From the NCBI GenBank assembly GCA_900323505.1, contig OOIN01000031.1, positions 62,001 through 126,000 on the forward strand: DNA of 64,000 nt, in the 5' to 3' direction. This stretch comes from Ustilago trichophora (taxonomy: Eukaryota > Basidiomycota > Ustilaginomycetes > Ustilaginales > Ustilaginaceae). Below, piece by piece: positions 8,838 to 20,630 of this stretch. Each line of letters starts with the position of its first letter. Within the stretch, counting starts at the first letter, position 1. The notes beneath the pieces were generated by a model. That model saw only the letters and a program-made list of their open reading frames with translations. It was not told where the DNA came from and ran no database searches. The translations under genes were made by a program, and so were the position numbers.

Positions 8838-9995
8838 TCTTTTCCTCATCCGCAACCCGTGGTCCCTTCGGAAGGGCTCATTCCGGATCCCTACACCCTT
8901 GTCACTCTTGTTAATTTCTCTCTTGGTTCTTTTGCAAACGTCATTCGTAATCTCGTGTATCCTTTGTGCATGTCGTGGTCGTACTTGGATTATCATCCGC
9001 GGTCTGGTTTTCTGTGCTTTCGATGGATAGGAAGAGAGTGTACCGCATAGTGTACAGTACTGTACACATAGGTTCAAAGATGGTATCGATGGGTACAAGG
9101 CTTATCAAGGGAGTGCAGCTAGTCTGGCCAACTGTGCCTGGTGTGATGTACCCCTTCCTCTTCTATTGTCGACGGAGTGCTCACCCACAGAACTGGTGAT
9201 GCTTCGACGCTCTCTTTACTCCTTATAAGGGAACACAAGTCGCCAAGATCCTAGAGTAGGTCAGGTTGTGCGCAAGCATCCATACCTTGTAGAAAGCGGT
9301 GATGTAGTAGAGTCGATGCTTTTGAGGGATACGTGTTGAACCTATTACCATGTAGCCCAAGGACAAGGTTTGGGCAGGCGTCGCTCTTCGCGTTTCCTCG
9401 GAGGTCTTGCCGCTCTCCAAACGGAGACGGACTGCGAGCGTGCTTGATACGTGCGATTGTCTCGAAAGAAGCAAGGGTGGTAGGGAAGGCAGCATGGCAG
9501 TCGGCAAATTCAAACCCACGAGAAGATATCATCTCGGAGCGTCGACTTGTTCATTTCAGTATCGCACCCTGCCTTACCAGTCGGAGCGTTTTGCAAAGGA
9601 TCGACCCTACTCAGAAAGCAACCTGGTGAACCTCCGCCGCCAAGTCCATGCAGGCGCTATCAATAAACCGACACGCAGAGACCCTTGACTCAGCGCAGCC
9701 ACAAAGATTAGAATGATGGATCGATGACATTAAGATTTAGCTTGCAAGAGATATAGAAAATAGAAAGAGAGCGAGAAGAAAGAGGGTGGTATTGGCCGGT
9801 ACAAGTACAAATAGATTGAGCGGGAGAAAAGACAGAAATGGGAAGAGAGCAGACTAGCTGACTCCTTTCTAGACAGCGGAGGTGGAAGATGCAAATGCGA
9901 TGCAAAAAAGTGGGTGGGACCAGCGCTGATCAGCCAAGTATTTTGGGTGCGAGGAATCATCAAGGAGGAGAAAAGAGTCGAATGTGGGAGCGGTT
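8838..9995. other. Gene-free stretch between VTC1 and the receiver-protein gene
   Basis: Convergent 3' flanks. It carries a perfect 16-bp palindrome at 9051-9066 about 215 bp after the VTC1 stop. No exon or RNA gene recognised. Confidence 0.5.
9051..9066. repeat. Perfect 16-bp palindrome TGTACAGTACTGTACA
   Basis: Fully self-complementary, in the 3' flank of VTC1. Shorter relatives occur elsewhere (7726-7739, 12051-12070, 25572-25588, 33917-33928). Confidence 0.8.
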
Positions 9996-10787
9996 TCACG
10001 CAGCAATAGTGGCTGCTGTTGCTGTCGGTGTACCAGCCTGGTCCATCATCATTTCCATGGCCGTCTCGCCCGCCGTGACTCCGAACCCTGCAACGCCGAC
10101 TGCGCCCAAAGTGGCAGCAAACTCCTGAAGATGGTTCCTCCTGTACTCGAGAATGTCCTGCACCAGTACGCTTGGCCTGATGGGTTTCAACAGCCAGTCG
10201 TCCATGCCTGCCTGTTTGCCTTCGTCGAAATCTCGGTCTGCGGAATGTGTCGTTGCTGCCACGATGCGCGCCCTCTGATGTGTAAGCACCATCTTGACAA
10301 CTTCGTCCAAATCGTTTGATCCGTCCAGAGACGGTGGTGTGGCAGACTGCGCTTGCTCGTGCATCCTGATCTGTCGTGTTGCCTCAAAACCATCCATGAT
10401 GGGCATCGAGATGTCCATGAGAACGAGTGCTGGACGAACTTGAGCGTACCGTTGGACGGCAACCAGCCCATTCTCCGCCTCGACCACCTCGATTCCCTGC
10501 TTGCGGAGCGGAATGGTAAGAACCTTGCGGTTGATCGGGTTGTCGTCCACAACCAGCACCACAAAGGGGAGCGATTCTTCGGGACTGACTGCGTTGCACA
10601 TCATGGATGCGGCTTGGAGTGCGACTGCTGCGGCTGGCGGAGGCGGCGTTGTGGAAGGTGAGGATGAGTTGGAAGCGTAGTAGCACGAAGATTCTGAGGA
10701 GGAGGATGAGGAGGAAGCCAGGTATGGGTCGCAGACAGCGTTCGGGATGGATCCAGCTGATGCTTGCGGCATCATCATCATTGACAT
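9996..10787 (-). CDS. Free-standing response-regulator receiver protein
   Basis: A 263-residue protein. The first 70 residues are Ser/Pro/Ala-rich and disordered, beginning MSMMMMPQAS. A receiver domain spans about 76-215 with all key residues: acidic pair Asp81/Asp82 (VVDDNPINRK), phosphoacceptor Asp125 (LVLMDISMPIMDGFEATRQI), Thr179 (IVAATT) and Lys201 (LLKPI). An extra loop of about 15 residues (about 150-170) precedes the fourth strand. The sequence looks like the C-terminal receiver of a hybrid histidine kinase, but no kinase or HPt coding sequence is visible upstream, and no DNA-binding domain as in Skn7 follows. The tail (about 220-263) is small-residue-rich. It would receive phosphate from an HPt protein; its output is unknown. 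An upstream exon cannot be fully excluded. Confidence 0.85.
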   Translation of the reverse strand: MSMMMMPQASAGSIPNAVCDPYLASSSSSSSESSCYYASNSSSPSTTPPPPAAAVALQAASMMCNAVSPEESLPFVVLVVDDNPINRKVLTIPLRKQGIEVVEAENGLVAVQRYAQVRPALVLMDISMPIMDGFEATRQIRMHEQAQSATPPSLDGSNDLDEVVKMVLTHQRARIVAATTHSADRDFDEGKQAGMDDWLLKPIRPSVLVQDILEYRRNHLQEFAATLGAVGVAGFGVTAGETAMEMMMDQAGTPTATAATIAA

Positions 10788-13146
10788 GATCCTGGGTTGC
10801 TCGAAGTATGGATTGGGCTCGTATAGAAGGAAGACCTCGATCGTCTGTACGAGTGTTGGACGAGAGGTTGAACCAAAAGATATTGTCCTTTACGGAACCG
10901 GTGTTATCGCTGAATGATTTGAATGATAAGGGCAAATTGGTGACACGATATGTGCGATAGAAACGCTGTTGGTGGTGGTGAAGATGCTGATAGTGTTGGT
11001 GATGCTGGTAAGGAATAAGGATGGACCGCAGGACGGCGATGGATGACAAGCGCAAGGAGGAGGATCGATGACAAAGACAGAAAGAGGGGATTGCAAGCGG
11101 GTGAAACCAAACCAACAAGGATGATGATATACTCTGAAGAGATTTGGCACACAACCAATTCTCAGGAACTGAGACGGATAGGAGCGAGTCAGCACAGCAA
11201 TAGAGGCGAGGAGTGTAGCGAGAGAGAACATACAGAAAGCCACACATGCAATTTCCGGTACAGATTCAACCACGCGCTCGGCAAGAGCAACTTGGACAGC
11301 TTGACTATTGTTTTTCCTTTTCTTTTTCGAAAGCTACAGAGGGTTAAGCGGCTTGTCGGCCTGGTTGTTTTGCTGGCTGCGGGCTGCGTCAAGAAGCGTT
11401 CAAAAGCCGGATACACAGTGGGCCAAGAGCAATTGTGCGAGCGGAGTCTAGTTTGACCTTGATACATCCCGCTGCCAAAATGAGTAATGGTTGGCCTCTG
11501 GCGCCAATGGAAAATGATGACGAACCATCGAGCCGCGAAAGCAAAGGCCGGGCTGAATTTTTCGAACTGAAAACGGAAAAAGGGAAAAAGAAATCATTTT
11601 GGCTCTGACTGTACTGTACTTGTAGACAGCATTTTCGTCTTTAAACTGCTTGAACCCCTTCGACACCGTGGGACAGTACATCTGGTACCGAGTGGGCTTT
11701 CCTCACTCTATCTGCAGATCCATTCCTCGCCAGTACCGCTTTTCCGCCAACTTTTGCGTCCTTGATTGCTCAGAGGCTTCTCTCAGCGACCCGCAGAGAT
11801 AGTTAACTTGATTCGATTCTCGTCCTGCGAGCTTTGCCCGTCGCCAATAGCAAGTCGGTCATGCTCGGCTCTCGGCATGGCCCTTCCGCGACCGTCCAAT
11901 CGGTCAGTCAGCTTTCTTTCTTGCAAACGCCGGCGACACTATGCTTGGATGCTACTATACTCTGCTTCCATTTTTTCCGCGGTTCTCTGTCGATTGAAGT
12001 GTCCCGAGATGAATGAGGCGGTCGACGCCGTGGCCGAGATGGCGAGCAGATACTGTACAGCACTGTACTGGTGGGCCTTCGGATCGTCGTCGGCGGCAAA
12101 TGGGTGATTCATCCTCGGAACATCAGCGCCCACATGTTCAGTTCACTGTTTCTTCTCTCATCCATTCAAGCGAGATCTCCTCTGAGCAGATCTCAAGCTG
12201 TAACGTGCACCGTCAACATCAACAACAACCTTGTTCCCTGTCCAACATGGTCTTGGCACCATGTTCGGAATAGAAAGGCGGGGTCTGGAGAAGCGTGCTT
12301 GGCACAGGGCGGCCAGAATCGCACGCGTCTGACACGAAAGCACCAAGCCAAGACGACATGCCAAGCAGTAGCGAGATGCAGCCCGAAACAAGACGTTGAG
12401 CAAGGTGTACTGCAGAACCGTGATTGGTGCAAGGAGCGGGATGCACGTCAAGCAAATCCCGGTAGGTTGGTAGCGAACGGTTTCAGCCCACTGCACGGAA
12501 TGTCATTCCGCTTTTCGATCCTGAAGCCTACGACGAGTGCCAAAAAGTGAAGAGACAATATCTCGTTTCTCTGCAGCTAGCCGTATTCTAGACAAGCAAG
12601 GACCATGGCTGGAACAGGTGGTGGTGGCCAAGCAAAGCTAAAGGCGGGGGAAACATGATTCGGGAAAGAAATTTCAACAGGAGACAGACAGCTCAGGAAC
12701 TGACATGCTGCAAGATCGAGTTCGCTACAGCCAAGTTAGGCGAGCCAGAAACCGAGGCATCCCACAACGCAACCGAGCACGCGAACTTCCAGGCTTTTTT
12801 CTATTCCCCCTTTCGCTCACATGATTTTTCTTATCGCTGCCCTCCCTTGGACCGCATCAGTCTGCACATATCTTGACACGGTGAGCAACTTGCAACAGCA
12901 AAAAGGACAACATGGAAGCCGAACTCTTAATTGCAGCACTGCTCGAACTGAGTGATTCTTCGGCATCGGCATAGGTTTCGGCATCTGAGCCAACGCGTCT
13001 CTCCTCTGAAAAAAATGTGGTTGGTCGGAGTGTGGAATCAACATTTGAGTCTTAATGATGGGCTCTGAGCTCAATTCAAAGCTTTCATGTGTGCTGACGT
13101 CGTCGTATGCGCGCGATAGAGCTCTCGAGTCGCCGTTTGAAAGAGC

Positions 13147-13182
<36 letters not shown>
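13147..13182. repeat. T20-A16 homopolymer palindrome
   Basis: Twenty T followed directly by sixteen A, able to form a perfect A:T hairpin or cruciform. Confidence 0.85.
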
Positions 13183-14126
13183 GACGGTAGAAATTGTAAT
13201 TTAACCATGTTCACTGTCCGCCATCCCTCTTCCGCGATATGTGCCAACACTGGCGAAGTTGCTGCCTGCACGGCGACGACTGTCGTCGCTCGACCGCACC
13301 ACACTGCCGTCTCTTTTGAGCGCTGGGTCCTCGCTGGTTTGGCACCTCTGACTTCACGTGGAATGTTTCGACAACAGGCTGACAGGGCGTAAGCGCTGCT
13401 GGGTTCACGCTCGCTGTTTGTCGGCCCGGATGTCATCCGTCCTTGACGTGGATCCACCTTGTCTTGCGCCAAGCTACGTCGTTCTACATCCGCTTTGCGT
13501 CGAAACCAGCATCCAGTGTAGTGGTTGATCGCTTTCAGGACAGCACGAATAAGCCGGTGCGGTCTGGCTTGATCCACAGTCCAGCTTTTGTCCGACGGGA
13601 ACATGATGGGCATGAGTCGAATGATAGCAATATCGATGCACCCACGTGTGAAAAGCTGTCACTCTTCAGCCTCTTGACTGGCTATTAACAGGGTGGATCG
13701 ATACTTCGCGAGACTCTATCGGGTGACTCTTGGCTTCTCCGACGGAAATGTACGCTGGTTCTTTTTTTTTCCGTTTCCCGGACTTGCTCGAGTATCTTTC
13801 CCTACGATCTTGTCTTGTCCAGTAAACTTTGCACACATTTCAGAATCCCATTCCTCTCATGGTATTGAGCTCTAATTTTGATCCCACCAAACTCTATTGT
13901 AGGCCGAACAAGGGCAACCGGACGCTTATCTCGGCAGCCATCCCAGATCCGTATGCCGAACAAAGAGCCTCGCACTCGTCCTAATCACCTTCACATGGTA
14001 GCTGTGCTTGGATCGGAGCTGATTCGCACCGTGCATCGGCCAAGCGAGGTTCCGGGTTATGCTTTGTCACACGATATCTTTTGCCGTTCTACCACGGTAC
14101 TCCTGAAGCAGCGCTTAACGGCTGCG

Positions 14127-14146
14127 TATTGTACCGGGGTACAATA
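14127..14146. repeat. 20-bp inverted repeat TATTGTACCGGGGTACAATA
   Basis: Nine-base arms around a two-base centre, alone within the gene-poor region. Confidence 0.8.
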
Positions 14147-15283
14147 GGCTTCGGGAGCGCGATGCAGCATCATTTGGTGGTTGTCGCCCAAAGCACATGT
14201 ACGCAATGGATTGGGACCCAGTCAAACCTATTGTTCCTGCTGCATCATTTGCACTAACGACGGTGTTTGCGGAGCACGAGGCATATTTCGATCTGGCACG
14301 ACCATCGGATCGCGTCGAGCAGCCAGCCACCGAAAAATTAAATTTGGCGGAAGCTAAATTTCAAGCTTTGTTTTAATCGCCAAGCCCACCAGCAGAAGGC
14401 GAAAACAAGGTTTTAAAGCTCGTCTTTGTTCTTGTCTGTACCACCGCAAAGACCTCGAGCCACACAGGTGCGTTCATGCTGCCGCCTTCACGTGCTGCAA
14501 CGTGAGTGAGCATTGCGTCGTTTGGCAGAGATGGATGTCACAAGGTCATTGCATGAGTTGCGTGCGGAGGAAGATTGTTGGATCGGGGAAATTGGCTGCC
14601 GACGCTGGTGCCGCTCGTGAAACTCAGATCTGGGCCAGCTCGAAAGATCGGATCTCATCGTCACCGCATCTCAGTACATCGGGAAAAGGCAACTACGATC
14701 AGACATCTTTACAGACAGTCAACCGACAGAGGGCTTCCACATCGGCATCAAATTCCCAAAGTTTGCCACAGCCTGTTGACTCCAACAGTATCCCGAGATT
14801 CTCCCTGATGACACGGGCACATTGGACTTTTGAATAGGACAAAGAACGGGCCGGAGCGAAGTTGTCGTCACGAGTCGCCTTGCCTTGCACGACGAATTGT
14901 CTCGACCACTTCTTGGTGAATAAAAGTATCTCTCTCATGGTGTCTGATATGAACCATTGCTGGAGGATGCTCGCCGGTAGCTTGTCTCTCAGGCATACTG
15001 AAAGTATTGGATCCGTCCGACCCTATCTTGCTTTTCACACGTAGGCGACACTGTGATTCCTGACTTTCGTTTCATCAGACCTTCATCGCCAATCACCTGC
15101 AAGCGATGCCGGGCCAGACAGTGTATCACAGACCTGATGGCGACGAACAGCTGTTGTGAGAGACAAAGAACTCTTCGGAAGACAACGACCCCAGACCCTA
15201 CAGAACGAGCTGATGACAAGAAAAGCTATGCTGCTCCGGTGAGTGACAGGTCAAGGGCACAACAAGAATTTGTGACAATCCGA

Positions 15284-15313
15284 CGAAAGGGACAAGGACG
15301 AAAGGGACAAGGT
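15284..15313 (+). repeat. 15-bp direct duplication
   Basis: GACGAAAGGGACAAG is present twice in tandem without mismatch. Confidence 0.8.
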
Positions 15314-15967
15314 GTGACATCGGCTTGAACTGCAAAGTTGAAGCGTCTGAGGGCAAGAGACTCTACCCACAGATGCCGTGAAGCAGCATATCTGCCCACA
15401 TTGAGCGCTTAAGATGTGATAGCGTCTCAATCCTTTGAAAGCCTAGCCGGCCTTGTGGCGCTTTGACTGGGACTTTTTGAGACCTCTAATATGCCCTCTA
15501 GATTAGGGCAAGTGCTACCCGGACCGAACCCATGAGCAATACTTGGTAGTAAAGCTCCATCAATACCTTGGTTTCATGATGACGTTTGAGAAGAATGGAC
15601 CGCTGTAAGAAGACTTTGCTTCACTATTTCACATTCATGGCCAAGACTGAAGATAATTCTTTCACTGGCTTGCATTACCCGCTGCTACCCCCAGGAGATA
15701 TTGGATCTTCGCCGAGCAGTCCAGTTGAGACACTAATGGCATCACAAAATTGTCTTGTTGTGTGGCTACATCGACTTGATGATATAACAGTCAGATCGAA
15801 ATCCAGATCAAACAAGATCCTAGCCCGATCTCGAATTGTAGACCAGTGGCATCGGAAAGGCCACGGGGCATCGAGAACGCCATCTACGAATGCGGGAGAA
15901 GGACGGATAGGGCGGCACTCCATGGAATGCAGTCTATTTGTTTAAGTGTATGCGCGCAAAACGTGGT

Positions 15968-15995
15968 CTGCAGCCACCAAATCCGGTGGCTGCAG
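15968..15995. repeat. Strong hairpin: 11-bp stem, 6-base loop
   Basis: CTGCAGCCACC, loop AAATCC, then GGTGGCTGCAG. Each arm contains a PstI-like CTGCAG palindrome. No gene adjoins it. Confidence 0.8.
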
Positions 15996-18900
15996 CCTCA
16001 TCAAGGGCGCAGCACTTTGTTCGGGACGTTAGATCCGATTCAAGATGTACACACTCGTACGCTAAATAGGACTAGCGCATGCTGCTTTGGCGTCGAATCG
16101 GGACTATACAGATCGTATCATTGTCTTGGCTTTGAGCATGGAGAAAGCAGCTTGAAGCATGGTCCAACGCTTTGTGTAGCATAGCGCTTCGTGCTGTGTG
16201 ATTCACGCTCTAGGTCGATGTTGCAGTCGAAACCTCGATTTCTAGTGCCCAGGCTACCCGCGGTCAAGCACTATGCATGCAGCACGAATCTGGCATCCGA
16301 ACCAAATTGCTTGGGCGTGGGCAGATCACGTTGCTTTTCCCTCAGCTCGTCTTTCAAACAGTTGAATGCGAAGCTGACGACGTCTTCAAATGTGTATGAT
16401 GTGTCTCATTTTATTAGCAGAAACCAACGTTTGTATGCAGTAGCTTCATCAGTGGCTATTACGAGAGCAGTACGTACCACATACATGTAAGTGGCAGAGG
16501 AGCATGCGAGAGCGCCCATTTGACTGGAAGGAGCGGCTTCTTTGCGGCAACTTGAGCAGCACAACTCAACAAGTATCATGAGCCGCGCTGAGGTAGAGCG
16601 TCTCGATTCTGTTTGCTGTAACCCAGAGCCACTGGACCAAGCTTTTTCTTTGCGCCATCTCTACGGTACATTCGAGTTAAAGACAGACTAATCTGATTAC
16701 TACATCTGTACCACTGGAACGCTAGCTCATTCCAGACATTTCGCACCACATGTTCGTGACGCTTTTTTCGGTGCATTTCGGCAATATTAGCGGCTATGGT
16801 TCAGTGTTCTGCGACAACAAATTGATTTAAACGTTTTTAGAGCTTCTTTTTTTTTTTGAAAAAAATAAAAACTCTCCCATTTCCGTCGTCCGAGCTTGGC
16901 GAAACCTGACAGGCAAGCGAGACGTGAGAAAGAACAGCACGAGGGTCTCGACCGCTGCACCGCGTCTGTACAGCCGAGGTGTCGAAATATCCACCCTTGC
17001 AACGGAATCGAGTCGTGATGCAGCACACCAACAAATGAACCTGCAAGTCAAAGCCGACCGAGACACCGTTGAAGGAGCCTCTGTACGTATGGCAAAAGCA
17101 ACGAGCGCGAACCGCACGACTGCGGGTCCGCCTCTCTGCCGCGGTGGCCATTGAGCATTACGCTCGCGTGAGCTCGTAATAGTTAGTTCAGCGCGGATCA
17201 GCTTACATGTTCAGACTATGTAGGATAGCATGATCAGCTGCAGGATTGCAACTTGCAAACAATGGCAGGCCAAGTGGTTCAAGCACCAGTTGCGCGGTCC
17301 TCGACCGATTTCGTATCCATGCTGTAGAACGGTCTGGCGCAGTACCAAATGTTGGCCATTGCCAAAGCTCACGCCAATGCACGTTCGCGACGCAGGAGAA
17401 GTTTCGGTCGGCAAAACAATCTTATGCGAATTAAATTCCCTCAAGTCAGGTAACCCTGCCGACTCCAGCGGTATATAAGTAGTCATACTGGCCTTAAGGC
17501 CCGGGCAAGGACACGAGATGTGAGCGCCGTTATGTATCTCGCTTACCAAAAATGCATTTTCGTCGAGGCTTCAATGTTTTCCCTATTAGTGAATCCGGAA
17601 GTCTGCTGTGCACTTCCAGAAACTGTCTTTTGCTGCTTTGATCTTTGAGTTCTCCTCTTGTTCAATTCAGCACTATGTCTCTTCACATATGTGTATTTCT
17701 GGGGTGTCGATTTCGGCTATCGGGGACAGCGAAACCTTCCTCCACCTCGATGAGTTGATGACTGTGCGAAAATAGAACCACAGCGTTGTGCTGTTGCCAT
17801 TAGACACTTGTACTTGAGTAGACCCGACTGTATTGCATGTCAAGCTGCGTAAAAGTGCGAAACAAAGTTCAACACTTGCAATTCGACAAGAGCGATCGGC
17901 AGAGAAAGCGCCCTCTCCTTCTCACCTCAGGGTTTCGCTGATTGCTTCACAACCCCTTCGTAAAACATGACGCAAGATCTTGCAATCAAAATCAGCCCGC
18001 AGCGATTGTGTCATCTCCTCAACCTATCGATGCGGAGAAGGGGATGACGCATCCGTTGAGCGGCTATGGACCTTGGGTCTCTCGGCTCAACAAAGGAAAG
18101 GCTACAGCGATTCCTGGTGGCGGTCTAGACCACAGATCACACTCGGCACGGCACAGGCCAGCATGAAACAGCGCGAGTGGCTTCTGCGGGTGGCAGCTAG
18201 ACAGTATACCGGTGCTCGGCTCCGGATTTCTTGGCATCGACACCAGGAAACAATATGAGGGTAGCTTTCAGTTCATCCTCGCCACACCAGAGCACGATTA
18301 AAGGGTAGGACTGCTGCTCAGCGACCTTCAGATCGCCGATCAGTCGTAAACTGGTTTTGGTTACTATATACTTCAAGAGGCTTAGCGAAAACTTCGGCGA
18401 ATTCCGGCCTGCAGGGTGCAGGCTCTTTGCATGGAAGCATGGCAACCGGTGCTTGGTGCGCAGCCTGCGATGCCGTATGAGCAAGCTTAAGGTTAAAATC
18501 TGACACTAATGATCCGTTTTCATAAGACTTCCAGGCGGACGTGGTGACACAAGGCCCTGTAAGCTTTCATTCACGCGCCAACTCAACGTCTTCAAAGTGG
18601 TCGCATTGGTTCCGACCGGAAGAGAAGGTCTTTGACGCTCAAGTTTGGGATTCGACAATCTAGACCATGATTTCGGATATTTGGTAGACAGGATTGTCTA
18701 AATCAAAGGATCCGGACTTCGCGCAGTGTGTCATAGCACAAAGCTGGTCAACCTGAAGGCCACATCCTCAGGATTAGGACCTCGACTTCGTAGTGCGACA
18801 AAGCCAGTGAGCCAGAACTTTGATGCTGCCCTTACGTACCTTAGCCGGCAGAATTTGTAGACCCTGGGATACAGCCTGGCACCTCTGATGCTAACTTAGC

Positions 18901-20630
18901 TGCACGGATCTCGAGCTGGACAAAAGACTGGAAAGACCCGCAGCCAGCGCTAGCTCCGTCCATAGATCCGGCACCTCCTAGTGGCACACAGCGAGCTTCG
19001 ATGATCTGGATCTCTGCTCAGCGTGCCAAAAGGAGGAAGCTCGGTTGGCTCCAATTGTTTTTTTATGCACCAGCTTTCGCTAGCCTCGTACAGGCACAGG
19101 CACGATCGTGACTGGCGTACTGATCGCTGGCACAACTCAGGTGCTTCAAAAGCTCAATCCGCTTTGTTGCCCAATGCCTCAAATATGATGAGACGACAAA
19201 GTTCGAAAGTCAAAATCTAGGGTTCTGGCAAGCGCCCCTGAGGTTTGCTCGGTCGGACAACATTCACGATGAGCCCCACCTAAGATTATAAGCCACCCCG
19301 CACTGTGGCAGTGCACCCATATGCGGTAAGAGCGTTTGGATGTAACCGCAAATTGGTAACATGTCAACGCTGCCCCTTCGAATTCGCCTGATGACCATGA
19401 AAGCGAACTTCTTAAAACGGTGTCTGACTACTTTGCTCATGAAGCGAGGCAACTCCCAGGCGCATGACTATTGTTGTGTCCAGATGTCGTTGGAGTCGGG
19501 CAAAGGTGGCAACCAACCTTGAGTCAAGCTTTATCTCACTCTCATGACGTCTGGGCGGCTTTCGCAAACTCATAGCACCTGTACCAGACGCCCGGCCCAT
19601 TGTCAGATAGGGCTCCGAATGCTGAGCCAACTGCTGTGTGCACAGCGCAGAGGACCGGACATGGCTGCTAAGCCGCCACTCGTCAAGCAGGGAGCTGGCG
19701 ATGCTGTGCCTCAATGGTCTCCCAAACTTCCGCTCGCCTCCACTCTCCCTTGTGTCTCCTGCTGGTGGGCCAGCCATGAGGTTTACGCAGACCAAGCGAC
19801 GCCCTCTCCGCTGCTTGGGTTGTTTCCCATTTGTCCTCCTACCAGCTGCAGGTTCAACTCGATGGATATGTTACCATGAGTGCCGCGCGAAGCGCCGTCA
19901 TCGATGTGACATGCCTTCTATCAGTTTCAGTCTCTTTCAAGCCGCCTCGCCTGTAGTCTGAAGCTTGTCCGAACCTATCTCCCAGGGCAATAATAGCATC
20001 ACTTATTTCTTCCACCGTCCTACTATTCCCCCCACACTTCATTCCTCGTTCTCTTGACCCTTGCTTTGCTGTCGCCCCTGAGAAGCTGCGTTTGCTTTGA
20101 CGCAGACCTCTTACAGTCTTCGTCCTCGACCATCACATCTTCAGCCTCCACGTTCGGCCTGACTTACCATCTGATCGCCCTGATAATTGCTTCCAGTTTG
20201 TTGCTTCCTGGCGTAGCCTGTCGAGCTCAGCGAGTATCAGATTTCTCTTTCTCTTTATCTTTAGTGTGGCGGGTCAACGTCATCTCCCGCCAGCCGAGGC
20301 ATTCCATCAGCCTTGCATACAAGCAGTGCAGGCCACGAACCTATGCAGATCAGCGTACTCTGCCACCAGATCATCGTGCTGGCTTTTCCACGTACACCGT
20401 ACCTGCACAGTTCTCAAATCGATTCGAAGTAGTATCAACATCGCCATTTGACTAGCTCATTTTCTGGTGTGGTCAGAGAGACTATTGCCTAGACGATTTT
20501 GGCAAAAGATCCATGTGACTGCTGTCTCAGCACACAGAGCTCAAGAGGATCAAAGTACACACGAGCATACGGGGACTTGATGCAGATAGGCGCTCCTGCG
20601 ACACGTGGAGGACGCTGACGAAGGCAGCTC

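Larger units (their letters stand above)
10788..20630. other. Long gene-poor region (about 9.8 kb)
   Basis: All open frames here are short, overlap on both strands, and resemble no family I know. I found no transposase, reverse transcriptase, tRNA or plausible exon chain. Visible local structure: an imperfect GTAC-type palindrome (12051-12070), a T20A16 block (13147-13182), a 20-bp inverted repeat (14127-14146), a 15-bp duplication (15284-15313) and a GC-rich hairpin (15968-15995). The last 600 bp before 20631 are pyrimidine-rich and probably the promoter and leader of the downstream gene. Non-coding RNA genes or very decayed mobile elements remain possible. Confidence 0.55.

Noticed and set aside
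13071..13613. 180-codon minus-strand frame in the gene desert
   Set aside because: It runs through the T20A16 tract, giving a poly-Phe/poly-Lys block, and resembles nothing.
20054..20455. 133-codon frame before the PAS-like gene
   Set aside because: It begins at TTG and lies in pyrimidine-rich leader sequence; no recognisable protein.
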